From positions 4,154,001 through 4,218,000 of the forward strand of contig CP108997.1 in assembly GCA_036226585.1 (NCBI GenBank): a stretch of 64,000 nt of DNA, in the 5' to 3' direction. The position numbers were made by a program, and so were the translations under genes. This stretch comes from Streptomyces sp. NBC_00708 (GTDB taxonomy: Bacteria; Actinomycetota; Actinomycetes; Streptomycetales; Streptomycetaceae). Below the pieces are notes generated by a model. The model ran no database searches, was not told where the DNA came from, and saw only the letters and a list, made by a program, of their open reading frames with translations. Shown one piece after another: positions 36,184 to 44,733 of this stretch; within the stretch, counting starts at the first letter, position 1, and every line of letters begins with the position of its first letter.

Positions 36184-37007
36184 CCGGCCTGGCCGCAGCG
36201 GCCTCGCAGACCTCGACCGGCGAGGCCTTCCAGTTCTGGGTGCTCGGCACGGTCGCCGTGATCGGCGCCCTGTCCACCGTGCTGATGAAGAAGGCCGTGC
36301 ACAGCGCGCTGAGCCTCGCCGGGACGATGATCATCCTGGCGGTGTTCTACCTCGCCAACGGGGCGTACTTCCTCGGCGTCGTGCAGATCGTCGTCTACAC
36401 CGGCGCGATCATGATGCTGTTCCTCTTCGTGGTCATGCTCGTCGGCGTCACGGCGGCGGACTCGCTGAAGGAGACCATCAAGGGCCAGCGCTGGCTGGCC
36501 GCCGGATGCGGCATCGGCTTCGGCGTCCTGCTGATCGCCGGTATCGGCAACGCCTCGCTGAAGAGCTTCAACGGCCTCGGCACCGCCAACACCGCGCACG
36601 GCGGGAACGTGGAGGGGCTCGCCAGCCTCATCTTCACGAAGTACGTCTTCGCCTTCGAGATCACCGGCGCCCTGCTGATCACCGCGACCGTCGGCGCGAT
36701 GGTGCTCACGCACCGCGAGCGCACCGAACGGGCCAAGACCCAGCGGGAGATGTCCGAGGACCGCGTGCGGAGCAACCACCTCCCGCCGCTGCCCGCCCCC
36801 GGCGTCTACGCCCGGCACAACGCGGTGGACATCGCGGGCCTGCTCCCCGACGGCACCCCGTCCGAGCTGACCGTCATGCGGACGCTGCGCAAGCGCGGCC
36901 AGATGCGCGACGTGTCCCAGGAATCACTGGCCGGCCTCAAGGCACTGGAGCAGCGCTCCGGTGAGCGGCTCGGCCGGGACACCGAAGAAGAGGAGGTCGC
37001 CAAGTGA
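36180..37007 (+). CDS. nuoJ: NADH-quinone oxidoreductase subunit J
   Basis: A 275-residue membrane subunit with five transmembrane helices in its first 185 residues, including the conserved second and third helices [49 protein letters not shown] 90-residue polar C-terminal extension ([23 protein letters not shown] ...) faces the cytoplasm and is typical of actinobacteria. ATG 36180 overlaps nuoI; the stop overlaps nuoK by four bases. Confidence 0.96.
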   Translation: MTGLAAAASQTSTGEAFQFWVLGTVAVIGALSTVLMKKAVHSALSLAGTMIILAVFYLANGAYFLGVVQIVVYTGAIMMLFLFVVMLVGVTAADSLKETIKGQRWLAAGCGIGFGVLLIAGIGNASLKSFNGLGTANTAHGGNVEGLASLIFTKYVFAFEITGALLITATVGAMVLTHRERTERAKTQREMSEDRVRSNHLPPLPAPGVYARHNAVDIAGLLPDGTPSELTVMRTLRKRGQMRDVSQESLAGLKALEQRSGERLGRDTEEEEVAK

Positions 37008-37303
37008 ACCCGGTCAACTACCTCTATCTCGCCGCCCTGCTGTTCACCATCGGCGCGGCGGGGGTGCTGATCCGGCGGAACGCGATCGTGGTGTTCATGT
37101 GCGTGGAGCTGATGCTCAACGCCTGCAATCTCGCGTTCGTCACCTTCTCCCGTATGCACGGCAATCTCGACGGCCAGATCATCGCCTTCTTCACGATGGT
37201 CGTCGCCGCCGCGGAGGTCGTGGTCGGGCTCGCGATCATCGTGTCGCTGTTCCGTTCCCGCCACTCGGCCTCGGTCGACGACGCCAGCCTGATGAAGCTG
37301 TAA
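37004..37303 (+). CDS. nuoK: NADH-quinone oxidoreductase subunit K
   Basis: A 99-residue, three-helix membrane subunit (MnhC-like). The key glutamates are in [17 protein letters not shown] and [18 protein letters not shown], which form the E-channel with NuoJ. GTG 37004 overlaps the nuoJ stop by four bases. Ends 13 bases before the nuoL start. Confidence 0.97.
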   Translation: MNPVNYLYLAALLFTIGAAGVLIRRNAIVVFMCVELMLNACNLAFVTFSRMHGNLDGQIIAFFTMVVAAAEVVVGLAIIVSLFRSRHSASVDDASLMKL

Positions 37304-37316
37304 GGGGCGCTTGACT

Positions 37317-39212
37317 GTGGACAACCTGATTGCGCTGCTCGTCGCGGCGCCCCTGCTCGGGGCGGCGGTGCTGCTCTGCGGCGGCCGGCGCCTCGACCGC
37401 GCCGGGCACTGGCTCGGCACCGTGCTCGCCGCCGCCTCGTTCGTCGTGGCCGTGGTGCTCTTCACCGACATGCTCGGGAAGGGCGCCGAGGACCGGGCGC
37501 TGCACCAGAAGCTGTTCAGCTGGATCCCGGTCGAGGGCTTCCAGGCCGATGTGGCCTTCCAGCTCGACCAGCTGTCGATGACGTTCGTCCTCCTGATCAC
37601 CGGTGTGGGCACGCTGATCCACATCTACTCGATCGGCTACATGGAGCACGACGAGCGCCGGCGCCGCTTCTTCGGCTATCTGAACCTGTTCCTCGCGGCG
37701 ATGCTGATCCTCGTCATCGCCGACAACTACCTGCTGCTGTACGTCGGGTGGGAGGGCGTCGGTCTGGCGTCGTACCTGCTCATCGGCTTCTGGCAGCACA
37801 AGCCCAGCGCGGCGACCGCCGCGAAGAAGGCGTTCCTGGTCAACCGCGTCGGCGACATGGGCCTGTCGATCGCGATCATGCTGATGTTCACCACCTTCGG
37901 CACGTTCGCGTTCGGCCCCGTCCTGGAGGCGACCGGCGAGACCGGCGAGGGCAAGCTGACGGCGATCGGCCTGATGCTGCTGCTCGCCGCCTGCGGCAAG
38001 TCCGCCCAGGTGCCGCTGCAGTCCTGGCTCGGTGACGCGATGGAGGGCCCGACCCCGGTCTCCGCCCTCATCCACGCCGCGACGATGGTGACCGCGGGTG
38101 TCTATCTGATCGTCCGCTCCGGCGCGATCTTCAACGCCGCCCCGGACGCCCAGCTGGTCGTCGTGGTCGTCGGCGCGGTCACGCTGATCTTCGGTGCGAT
38201 CGTCGGTTGCGCGAAGGACGACATCAAGAAGGCCCTCGCCGGTTCCACGATGTCGCAGATCGGCTACATGATCCTGGCCGCCGGGCTCGGCCCCATCGGC
38301 TACGTCTTCGCGATCATGCACCTGGTCACGCACGGCTTCTTCAAGGCCGGGCTCTTCCTCGGCGCCGGTTCGGTCATGCACGGCATGAACGACGAGGTGG
38401 ACATGCGGAAGTTCGGCGGTCTGCGGAAGTACATGCCGGTCACCTTCGTCACCTTCGGCCTCGGCTACCTCGCGATCATCGGCTTCCCGGGCCTGTCCGG
38501 CTTCTTCTCCAAGGACAAGATCATCGAGGCGGCCTTCGCCAAGGGGGGCACCGAGGGCTGGATCCTCGGTGCGGTCACCCTGCTGGGCGCCGCGATCACC
38601 GCGTTCTACATGACGCGCGTGATGATCATGACGTTCTTCGGCGAGAAGCGCTGGCAGCCGGACGCGGAGGGCCACGAGCCGCACCCGCACGAGTCCCCGA
38701 AGTCCATGACGATCCCGATGATCGTGCTGGCCTTCGGCTCGGTCTTCGCGGGCGGGTTCTTCTCCATCGGGGACCGCTTCCTGCACTGGCTGGAGCCCGT
38801 CACCGGCCACGACCACGGGGACGCCCCGATCGGCGCGTCCACCGTCACCGCGGCGACCATGGTGGTGCTCGTCATCGGTGTCGCCATCGCCTGGGTGATG
38901 TACGGCCGCAAGCCGGTGCCGGTGGCCGCCCCGCGCGGCTCGCTGCTCACCCGGGCCGCGCGCCGCGACCTCCTCCAGGACGACTTCAACCACGTGGTCC
39001 TGGTCCGCGGCGGCGAGCACCTCACCCGCTCCCTGGTCTACGTCGACCACACCCTGGTCGACGGCGTCGTCAACGGCACGGCCGCCACCATGGGCGGGCT
39101 CTCCGGCCGGCTGCGCAAACTGCAGAACGGCTACGCCCGCTCCTACGCGGTCTCGATGTTCGGCGGTACGGCGGTTGTCATCGCCGCGACCCTGCTGATG
39201 AGGGCGGTCTGA
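37317..39212 (+). CDS. nuoL: NADH-quinone oxidoreductase subunit L
   Basis: The 631-residue distal antiporter-like proton-pumping subunit. Conserved elements are [13 protein letters not shown], the pump glutamate/lysine segment [46 protein letters not shown] and the long lateral helix region near the C-terminus. GTG 37317 is preferred over TTG 37311 because GGGG lies nine bases upstream of it and the family starts with a short N-terminus ([15 protein letters not shown]). nuoM starts five bases after the stop. Confidence 0.96.
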   Translation: MDNLIALLVAAPLLGAAVLLCGGRRLDRAGHWLGTVLAAASFVVAVVLFTDMLGKGAEDRALHQKLFSWIPVEGFQADVAFQLDQLSMTFVLLITGVGTLIHIYSIGYMEHDERRRRFFGYLNLFLAAMLILVIADNYLLLYVGWEGVGLASYLLIGFWQHKPSAATAAKKAFLVNRVGDMGLSIAIMLMFTTFGTFAFGPVLEATGETGEGKLTAIGLMLLLAACGKSAQVPLQSWLGDAMEGPTPVSALIHAATMVTAGVYLIVRSGAIFNAAPDAQLVVVVVGAVTLIFGAIVGCAKDDIKKALAGSTMSQIGYMILAAGLGPIGYVFAIMHLVTHGFFKAGLFLGAGSVMHGMNDEVDMRKFGGLRKYMPVTFVTFGLGYLAIIGFPGLSGFFSKDKIIEAAFAKGGTEGWILGAVTLLGAAITAFYMTRVMIMTFFGEKRWQPDAEGHEPHPHESPKSMTIPMIVLAFGSVFAGGFFSIGDRFLHWLEPVTGHDHGDAPIGASTVTAATMVVLVIGVAIAWVMYGRKPVPVAAPRGSLLTRAARRDLLQDDFNHVVLVRGGEHLTRSLVYVDHTLVDGVVNGTAATMGGLSGRLRKLQNGYARSYAVSMFGGTAVVIAATLLMRAV

Positions 39213-39216
39213 TCAC

Positions 39217-40788
39217 ATGTCCTTTCCCCTCCTGACAGCGACGGCGGCGCTCCCGGCGATCGGCGCGGTGGCCACGGCCGCCGTCCCGGCCGCCCGGCGC
39301 ACCGCCGCCAAATGGCTGGCCCTGGCCTTCTCGCTGGGCACGCTCGTCCTGGCGGGCATCGCGCTCGTCCGCTTCGAGCCCGGCGGCGACCGCTTCCAGC
39401 TCACCGAATCGCACGCCTGGATCAAGGACTTCGGCGTCCGGTACGAACTGGGCGTGGACGGCATCGGCCTGGCGCTCATGGCGCTCACCGCCCTGCTGAT
39501 CCCCTTCGTCATCCTGGCCGGCTGGCACGACGCCGACCCCCTGGAGACGAACTCCTCGCGCTGGCGCCCCACCCAGGGCTTCTTCGCCCTGATCCTGATG
39601 GTCGAAGCGATGGTGATCCTCTCCTTCGAGGCCACCGACGTCTTCCTCTTCTACATCCTGTTCGAAGCCATGCTCATCCCGATGTACTTCCTCATCGGCG
39701 GCTTCGGGGACCGGGCGCACTCCGGCAGCGACGAGAACGCGGCGGCGCAACGCTCGTACGCCGCGGTCAAGTTCCTCCTCTACAACCTGGTCGGCGGCCT
39801 CATCATGCTGGCCGCGGTGATCGGCCTGTACGTGGTGGCGGGCTCGTTCTCGCTCTCCGAGATCGCCGAGGCCCGCGCCAACGGCTCGCTCTCCATGGCG
39901 ACCGGCACCGAGCGGTGGCTGTTCCTCGGGTTCTTCTTCGCCTTCGCGGTGAAGGCCCCGCTGTGGCCGCTGCACACCTGGCTGCCCAACGCGATGGGCG
40001 AGGCGACCTCCCCGGTCGCCGTGCTGATCACCGCCGTGGTCGACAAGGTCGGCACGTTCGCGATGCTCCGCTTCTGCCTCCAGCTCTTCCCGGAGGCCAG
40101 CAAGTGGGCGACGCCGGTGGTCCTGGTCCTGGCGCTGATCAGCATCGTGTACGGGGCGCTGCTCGCGGTCGGCCAGCGCGATATCAAGCGGCTGATCGCC
40201 TACGCGTCCATCTCGCACTTCGGCTTCATCATCCTGGGCATCTTCGCGATGACCAGCCAGGGCCAGTCGGGCGCGACGCTGTACATGGTCAACCACGGCA
40301 TCTCGACGGCCGCGCTGATGCTGGTCGCGGGCTTCCTGATCACCCGGCGCGGCTCGCGCCTCATCTCCGACTACGGCGGGGTGCAGAAGGTGGCCCCGGT
40401 GCTCGCCGGGACCTTCCTGATCGGTGGCCTGGCCACGCTGTCGCTGCCGGGGCTCGCCCCGTTCGTCAGCGAGTTCCTGGTCCTGGTCGGCGCGTTCGCC
40501 GCGTATCCGGCGGTCGGCATCATCGCCACCACCGGCATCGTGCTCGCCGCGATCTACGTCCTGGTCCTCTACCAGCGCACCATGACCGGCCCGGTCAAGG
40601 CCGAGGTGCAGGGCATGGCGGACCTCAAGGTCCGTGAGCTCGTGGTGGTCGTCCCGCTGATCGCGCTGCTGCTCTTCCTGGGTGTCTACCCGAAGCCGCT
40701 GACGGAGATCGTCAACCCGGCGGTGCAGCACACCATGTCGGACGTACAGAAGAAGGACCCCCAGCCCGAGGTGGAGGCCGCCAAGTGA
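39217..40788 (+). CDS. nuoM: NADH-quinone oxidoreductase subunit M
   Basis: The 523-residue antiporter-like membrane subunit. Characteristic segments are LFYILFEAMLIPMYFLIGGFG, KAPLWPLHTWLPNAMGEATSP and KRLIAYASISHFGFIILGIF; pump residues Glu and Lys in helices 5 and 7 are present. Fourteen transmembrane helices are expected. ATG 39217 begins five bases after nuoL, and the stop overlaps nuoN by four bases. Confidence 0.97.
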   Translation: MSFPLLTATAALPAIGAVATAAVPAARRTAAKWLALAFSLGTLVLAGIALVRFEPGGDRFQLTESHAWIKDFGVRYELGVDGIGLALMALTALLIPFVILAGWHDADPLETNSSRWRPTQGFFALILMVEAMVILSFEATDVFLFYILFEAMLIPMYFLIGGFGDRAHSGSDENAAAQRSYAAVKFLLYNLVGGLIMLAAVIGLYVVAGSFSLSEIAEARANGSLSMATGTERWLFLGFFFAFAVKAPLWPLHTWLPNAMGEATSPVAVLITAVVDKVGTFAMLRFCLQLFPEASKWATPVVLVLALISIVYGALLAVGQRDIKRLIAYASISHFGFIILGIFAMTSQGQSGATLYMVNHGISTAALMLVAGFLITRRGSRLISDYGGVQKVAPVLAGTFLIGGLATLSLPGLAPFVSEFLVLVGAFAAYPAVGIIATTGIVLAAIYVLVLYQRTMTGPVKAEVQGMADLKVRELVVVVPLIALLLFLGVYPKPLTEIVNPAVQHTMSDVQKKDPQPEVEAAK

Positions 40789-42449
40789 GCGCAACAGCTG
40801 TCCACAGTCTGTGGACGACGGCGAGCGGGGTGACATCTGCCGCCCCGGACGAGAAGTTCAAGGCCCCGGTCATCGAGTACACCCAGCTGACCCCGGTCCT
40901 GATCGTGATCGGTGTCGCCGTCCTCGGTGTGCTCGTCGAGGCCTTCGTGCCGCGCCGGGCCCGCTACTACACGCAGGTCTTCCTGACCGTCGTCGCCCTG
41001 GTCGCCGCGTTCGCCGCGGTGGTCGGCCTGGCGGCCGGCGGGTACGGGACGACCAAGGCGCACATCGCCGCGATGGGGGCCATCGCGGTCGACGGACCGG
41101 CCCTGTTCCTCCAGGGCGTCATCCTGCTGACGTCCCTGGTCGCGGTCTTCACGTTCGCCGAGCGGCGGCTCGACCCCGAGTCGCACGGCAACCGCGTGGA
41201 CTCCTTCGCCGCGCAGGCCGCGTCGGTACCCGGCAGCGACAGCGAGAAGGCCGCGGTCCGGGCCGGGTTCACCACCACCGAGGTCTTCCCGCTGGTGCTG
41301 TTCTCGGTGGCCGGGATGCTCGTCTTCCCGGCGGCCAACGACCTGCTGACGCTGTTCGTGGCCCTGGAGGTCTTCTCCCTCCCGCTGTACCTCCTGTGCG
41401 CCGTCGCCCGCCGCAAGCGGCTGATGTCGCAGGAGTCGGCCGTGAAGTACTTCCTGCTCGGCGCGTTCTCCTCGGCGTTCCTGCTGTTCGGGATCGCCCT
41501 CCTCTACGGGTACGCGGGCTCCGTCTCGTACGCGCGGATCGCGACCGTGGTCGACGGCTCGATCCAGAAGATCGACCCGGCGCTCGCCGACACCATGGGC
41601 AACGACGCGCTGCTGCTCATCGGCGGCGCGATGATCCTGACCGGCCTGCTCTTCAAGGTCGGCGCCGTCCCGTTCCACATGTGGACCCCGGACGTCTACC
41701 AGGGCGCCCCGACCCCGGTCACCGGCTTCATGGCCGCGGCCACCAAGGTCGCCGCGTTCGGCGCGCTGCTGCGCCTGCTGTACGTGGTGCTGCCGGGGCT
41801 CACCTGGGACCTGCGGCCGGTCATGTGGGGCATCGCGATCGTCACGATGGTGGGCGGCGCGGTCGTCGCGATCACCCAGACCGACATCAAGCGGCTGCTG
41901 GCCTACTCCTCGATCGCGCACGCCGGGTTCATCCTGGCCGGTGTGATCGCGGCCACCCCCGACGGCATCTCCTCCGTCCTCTTCTACCTCGCCACGTACT
42001 CCTTCGTGACGGTCGGCGCGTTCGCCGTCGTCACGCTGGTGCGCGACGCGGGCGGCGAGGCGACGCACCTGTCGAAGTGGGCCGGGCTCGGCCGGCGCTC
42101 GCCGCTGGTCGCGGCGGTCTTCGCGGTGTTCCTGCTGGCCTTCGCCGGTATCCCGCTGACCTCGGGCTTCTCCGGCAAGTTCGCGGTGTTCAAGGCGGCG
42201 GCGGACGGCGGCGCGGGCGGCCTGGTGGTGGTCGGTGTGATCTCCTCGGCGATCGCGGCGTTCTTCTACATCCGGGTCATCGTCCTGATGTTCTTCAGCG
42301 AGCCGAAGGCGGACGGCCCGACGGTCGCCGTCCCGTCCCCGCTGACGATGACCACCATCGCGGTCGGCGTGGCCGTGACCCTGGTGCTGGGCCTCGCCCC
42401 GCAGTACTTCCTGGACCTGGCGAGCCAGGCAGGGACGTTCGTGAGGTAG
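40785..42449 (+). CDS. nuoN: NADH-quinone oxidoreductase subunit N
   Basis: The 554-residue antiporter-like membrane subunit and last nuo gene. Conserved parts are LFVALEVFSLPLYLLCAVARRK, KVGAVPFHMWTPDVYQGAPTPVT and KRLLAYSSIAHAGFILAGV. It has a slightly extended, Ser/Thr-rich N-terminus before the first helix, as in other actinobacteria. GTG 40785 overlaps nuoM. A large hairpin at 42466-42523 ends the operon. Confidence 0.97.
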   Translation: MSATAVHSLWTTASGVTSAAPDEKFKAPVIEYTQLTPVLIVIGVAVLGVLVEAFVPRRARYYTQVFLTVVALVAAFAAVVGLAAGGYGTTKAHIAAMGAIAVDGPALFLQGVILLTSLVAVFTFAERRLDPESHGNRVDSFAAQAASVPGSDSEKAAVRAGFTTTEVFPLVLFSVAGMLVFPAANDLLTLFVALEVFSLPLYLLCAVARRKRLMSQESAVKYFLLGAFSSAFLLFGIALLYGYAGSVSYARIATVVDGSIQKIDPALADTMGNDALLLIGGAMILTGLLFKVGAVPFHMWTPDVYQGAPTPVTGFMAAATKVAAFGALLRLLYVVLPGLTWDLRPVMWGIAIVTMVGGAVVAITQTDIKRLLAYSSIAHAGFILAGVIAATPDGISSVLFYLATYSFVTVGAFAVVTLVRDAGGEATHLSKWAGLGRRSPLVAAVFAVFLLAFAGIPLTSGFSGKFAVFKAAADGGAGGLVVVGVISSAIAAFFYIRVIVLMFFSEPKADGPTVAVPSPLTMTTIAVGVAVTLVLGLAPQYFLDLASQAGTFVR

Positions 42450-42465
42450 CCGGAAACGGCTGTAC

Positions 42466-42523
42466 GACAACGCCGGACGGGCTTGGTCTTCCCCTGGGGA
42501 AGTCAAGCCCGTCCGGCGTTGTC
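42466..42523. terminator. operon terminator after nuoN
   Basis: A perfect 20-bp outer stem, arms 42466-42485 (GACAACGCCGGACGGGCTTG) and 42504-42523, encloses an inner 7-bp stem CTTCCCC/GGGGAAG (42488-42494 and 42496-42502). The CGCCGGACGGGCTTG word belongs to the same repeat family as 5948-6205. It lies 16 bases after the nuoN stop. Confidence 0.9.
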
Positions 42524-42590
42524 ACAGGCGGCGCCTATCGTGGCAGGGGAGCGCTGGGACGCAGCGGGACCGGTATCGGGGGACAGAGCG

Positions 42591-44693
42591 ATGAGCGGGA
42601 CGGGCGTGACGGGCATGACCACGGATGTGACCACGGGCGGTGCCGCCGGTGCGACCGAGAGCGAGGCGCGGCGGACGCTGCACCGCGTCTTCGGTTACGA
42701 GACGTTCCGCGGTGAGCAGGAGGCGATCGTCGACCACGTGGTGGCCGGCGGGGACGCCGTCGTGCTCATGCCCACCGGTGGCGGCAAGTCCCTCTGCTAC
42801 CAGATCCCGGCCCTGGTCCGGCGGGGCACCGGCATCGTGATCTCCCCGCTGATCGCCCTCATGCAGGACCAGGTCGACGCGCTGCGGGCGCTCGGCGTGC
42901 GGGCCGGCTTCATCAACTCCACGCAGGACTTCGACGAGCGGCGCTCCATGGAGGCCCAGTTCGTGGCGGGCGAGCTGGACCTGCTCTACCTCGCCCCGGA
43001 GCGGCTGCGGCTGGACTCCACGCTCTCGCTGCTGTCCCGGGGCGAGGTCTCCGTCTTCGCGATCGACGAGGCGCACTGCGTCGCCCAGTGGGGCCACGAC
43101 TTCCGGCCCGACTATCTGACCCTCTCGGTGCTCGGCGAGCGCTGGCCCGACGTGCCGCGCATCGCCCTGACGGCCACGGCGACCGACGCCACGCACCGCG
43201 AGATCACCCAGCGCCTCGGCATGCCCGACGCCAAGCACTTCGTGGCCAGCTTCGACCGGCCCAACATCCAGTACCGGATCGTGGGCAAGGCCGACCCGAA
43301 GAAGCAGCTGCTCACCTTCCTCAAGGAGGAGCACGCCGGGGACGCGGGCATCGTCTACTGCCTGTCCCGCGCCTCCACGGAGAAGACCGCCGAGTACCTC
43401 TGCCGCAACGGCATCGAGGCCGTCCCGTACCACGCGGGTCTGGACGCCGGGACGCGTGCGGCGCACCAGTCCCGGTTCCTGCGCGAGGAGGGCCTGGTCG
43501 TCGTCGCGACGATCGCCTTCGGCATGGGCATCGACAAGCCGGACGTCCGCTTCGTCGCCCACCTGGACCTGCCGAAGTCCGTCGAGGGCTATTACCAGGA
43601 GACCGGCCGGGCCGGCCGCGACGGCGCCCCGTCCACGGCGTGGATGGCGTACGGCCTCCAGGACGTCGTCCAGCAGCGCAAGCTCATCCAGGGCGGCGAG
43701 GGCGACGAGGCGTTCCGCCGCCGGGCCGCCTCCCACCTGGACTCGATGCTGGCCCTGTGCGAGACCGCCCAGTGCCGCCGCGCCCAGCTCCTGACGTACT
43801 TCGGCCAGGAGCCGACCGCCGCGTCCTGCGGCAACTGCGACACCTGCCTCACCCCGCCGGAGACCTGGGACGGCACGGTGGTCGCCCAGAAGCTGTTGTC
43901 CACGGTGGTCCGGCTGAAGCGGGAGCGGAACCAGAAGTTCGGCGCCGGGCAGATCATCGACATCCTGCTCGGCCGGCGCACGGCCAAGGTCATCCAGTTC
44001 GACCACGACCGGCTCTCGGTGTTCGGCATTGGCGAGGAGCTGGCCGAGGCGGAGTGGCGCGGCGTCGTCCGCCAGCTCCTCGCCCAGGGCCTGATCGCCG
44101 TCGAGGGCGAGTACGGCACGCTGGTCCTGACCGAGGAGAGCGCCACCGTCCTCGACCGCGAGCGCGAGGTCCAGCTCCGCAAGGAGCCCAAGAAGCCGAC
44201 CACCTCCCGCTCGTCGTCGTCCGGCCGCGGCGAACGCAAGCCGAAGGCGGCGGCAGCCGACCTCCCCGGGACGGCCGTCCCGGTCTTCGAAGCCCTGCGC
44301 GCCTGGCGCGCCGCCCAGGCCAAGGAACTGGGCCTCCCGGCGTATGTGATCTTCCACGACGCGACCCTGCGCGAGATCGCCACGGTCCGCCCGACGACGC
44401 TGGGCGAGCTGGGCGGCATCAGCGGCCTGGGCGAGAAGAAGCTGGCGACGTACGGGGAGGGCGTGCTGGAGGTCCTGGCCGGCCTCGACCCGGGCGAGGC
44501 CCCGGCGGCTGCGGAGACCTCGGAACCCCCGGCACCTCCGGCGCGGACGGCCCCGGCTCCGGCTACTCAAACCCCGGCCCCCGCGCGAAAGCCCACACCG
44601 GCGCCCACCGCACCGGCCCCCCGCCCCACCCAGCCGTCCGCCTTCGACGACGCCGAGTTCGGCTGGGACGAGGAGCCGCCGGAGTACGAGTGA
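42591..44693 (+). CDS. recQ: ATP-dependent DNA helicase RecQ
   Basis: A 700-residue 3'-5' helicase for recombination repair and fork processing. Walker A PTGGGKS 61-67, DEAH 159-162, ALTATA motif III, the aromatic QWGHDFRP loop, motif [12 protein letters not shown], and the zinc-binding block [12 protein letters not shown]...CGNCDTC are intact, followed by winged-helix (RQC) and HRDC domains (about 575-650) and a Pro/Ala-rich tail ending [15 protein letters not shown] 42591 follows GGGGGACAGAGCG; MTTDV at 42615 is an alternative start. Stands alone between the nuo terminator and the flavoprotein operon. Confidence 0.96.
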   Translation: MSGTGVTGMTTDVTTGGAAGATESEARRTLHRVFGYETFRGEQEAIVDHVVAGGDAVVLMPTGGGKSLCYQIPALVRRGTGIVISPLIALMQDQVDALRALGVRAGFINSTQDFDERRSMEAQFVAGELDLLYLAPERLRLDSTLSLLSRGEVSVFAIDEAHCVAQWGHDFRPDYLTLSVLGERWPDVPRIALTATATDATHREITQRLGMPDAKHFVASFDRPNIQYRIVGKADPKKQLLTFLKEEHAGDAGIVYCLSRASTEKTAEYLCRNGIEAVPYHAGLDAGTRAAHQSRFLREEGLVVVATIAFGMGIDKPDVRFVAHLDLPKSVEGYYQETGRAGRDGAPSTAWMAYGLQDVVQQRKLIQGGEGDEAFRRRAASHLDSMLALCETAQCRRAQLLTYFGQEPTAASCGNCDTCLTPPETWDGTVVAQKLLSTVVRLKRERNQKFGAGQIIDILLGRRTAKVIQFDHDRLSVFGIGEELAEAEWRGVVRQLLAQGLIAVEGEYGTLVLTEESATVLDREREVQLRKEPKKPTTSRSSSSGRGERKPKAAAADLPGTAVPVFEALRAWRAAQAKELGLPAYVIFHDATLREIATVRPTTLGELGGISGLGEKKLATYGEGVLEVLAGLDPGEAPAAAETSEPPAPPARTAPAPATQTPAPARKPTPAPTAPAPRPTQPSAFDDAEFGWDEEPPEYE

Positions 44694-44733
44694 GACGTGT
44701 TCCCGGCGGGCGGACCTCCCGCCGGACCTCACC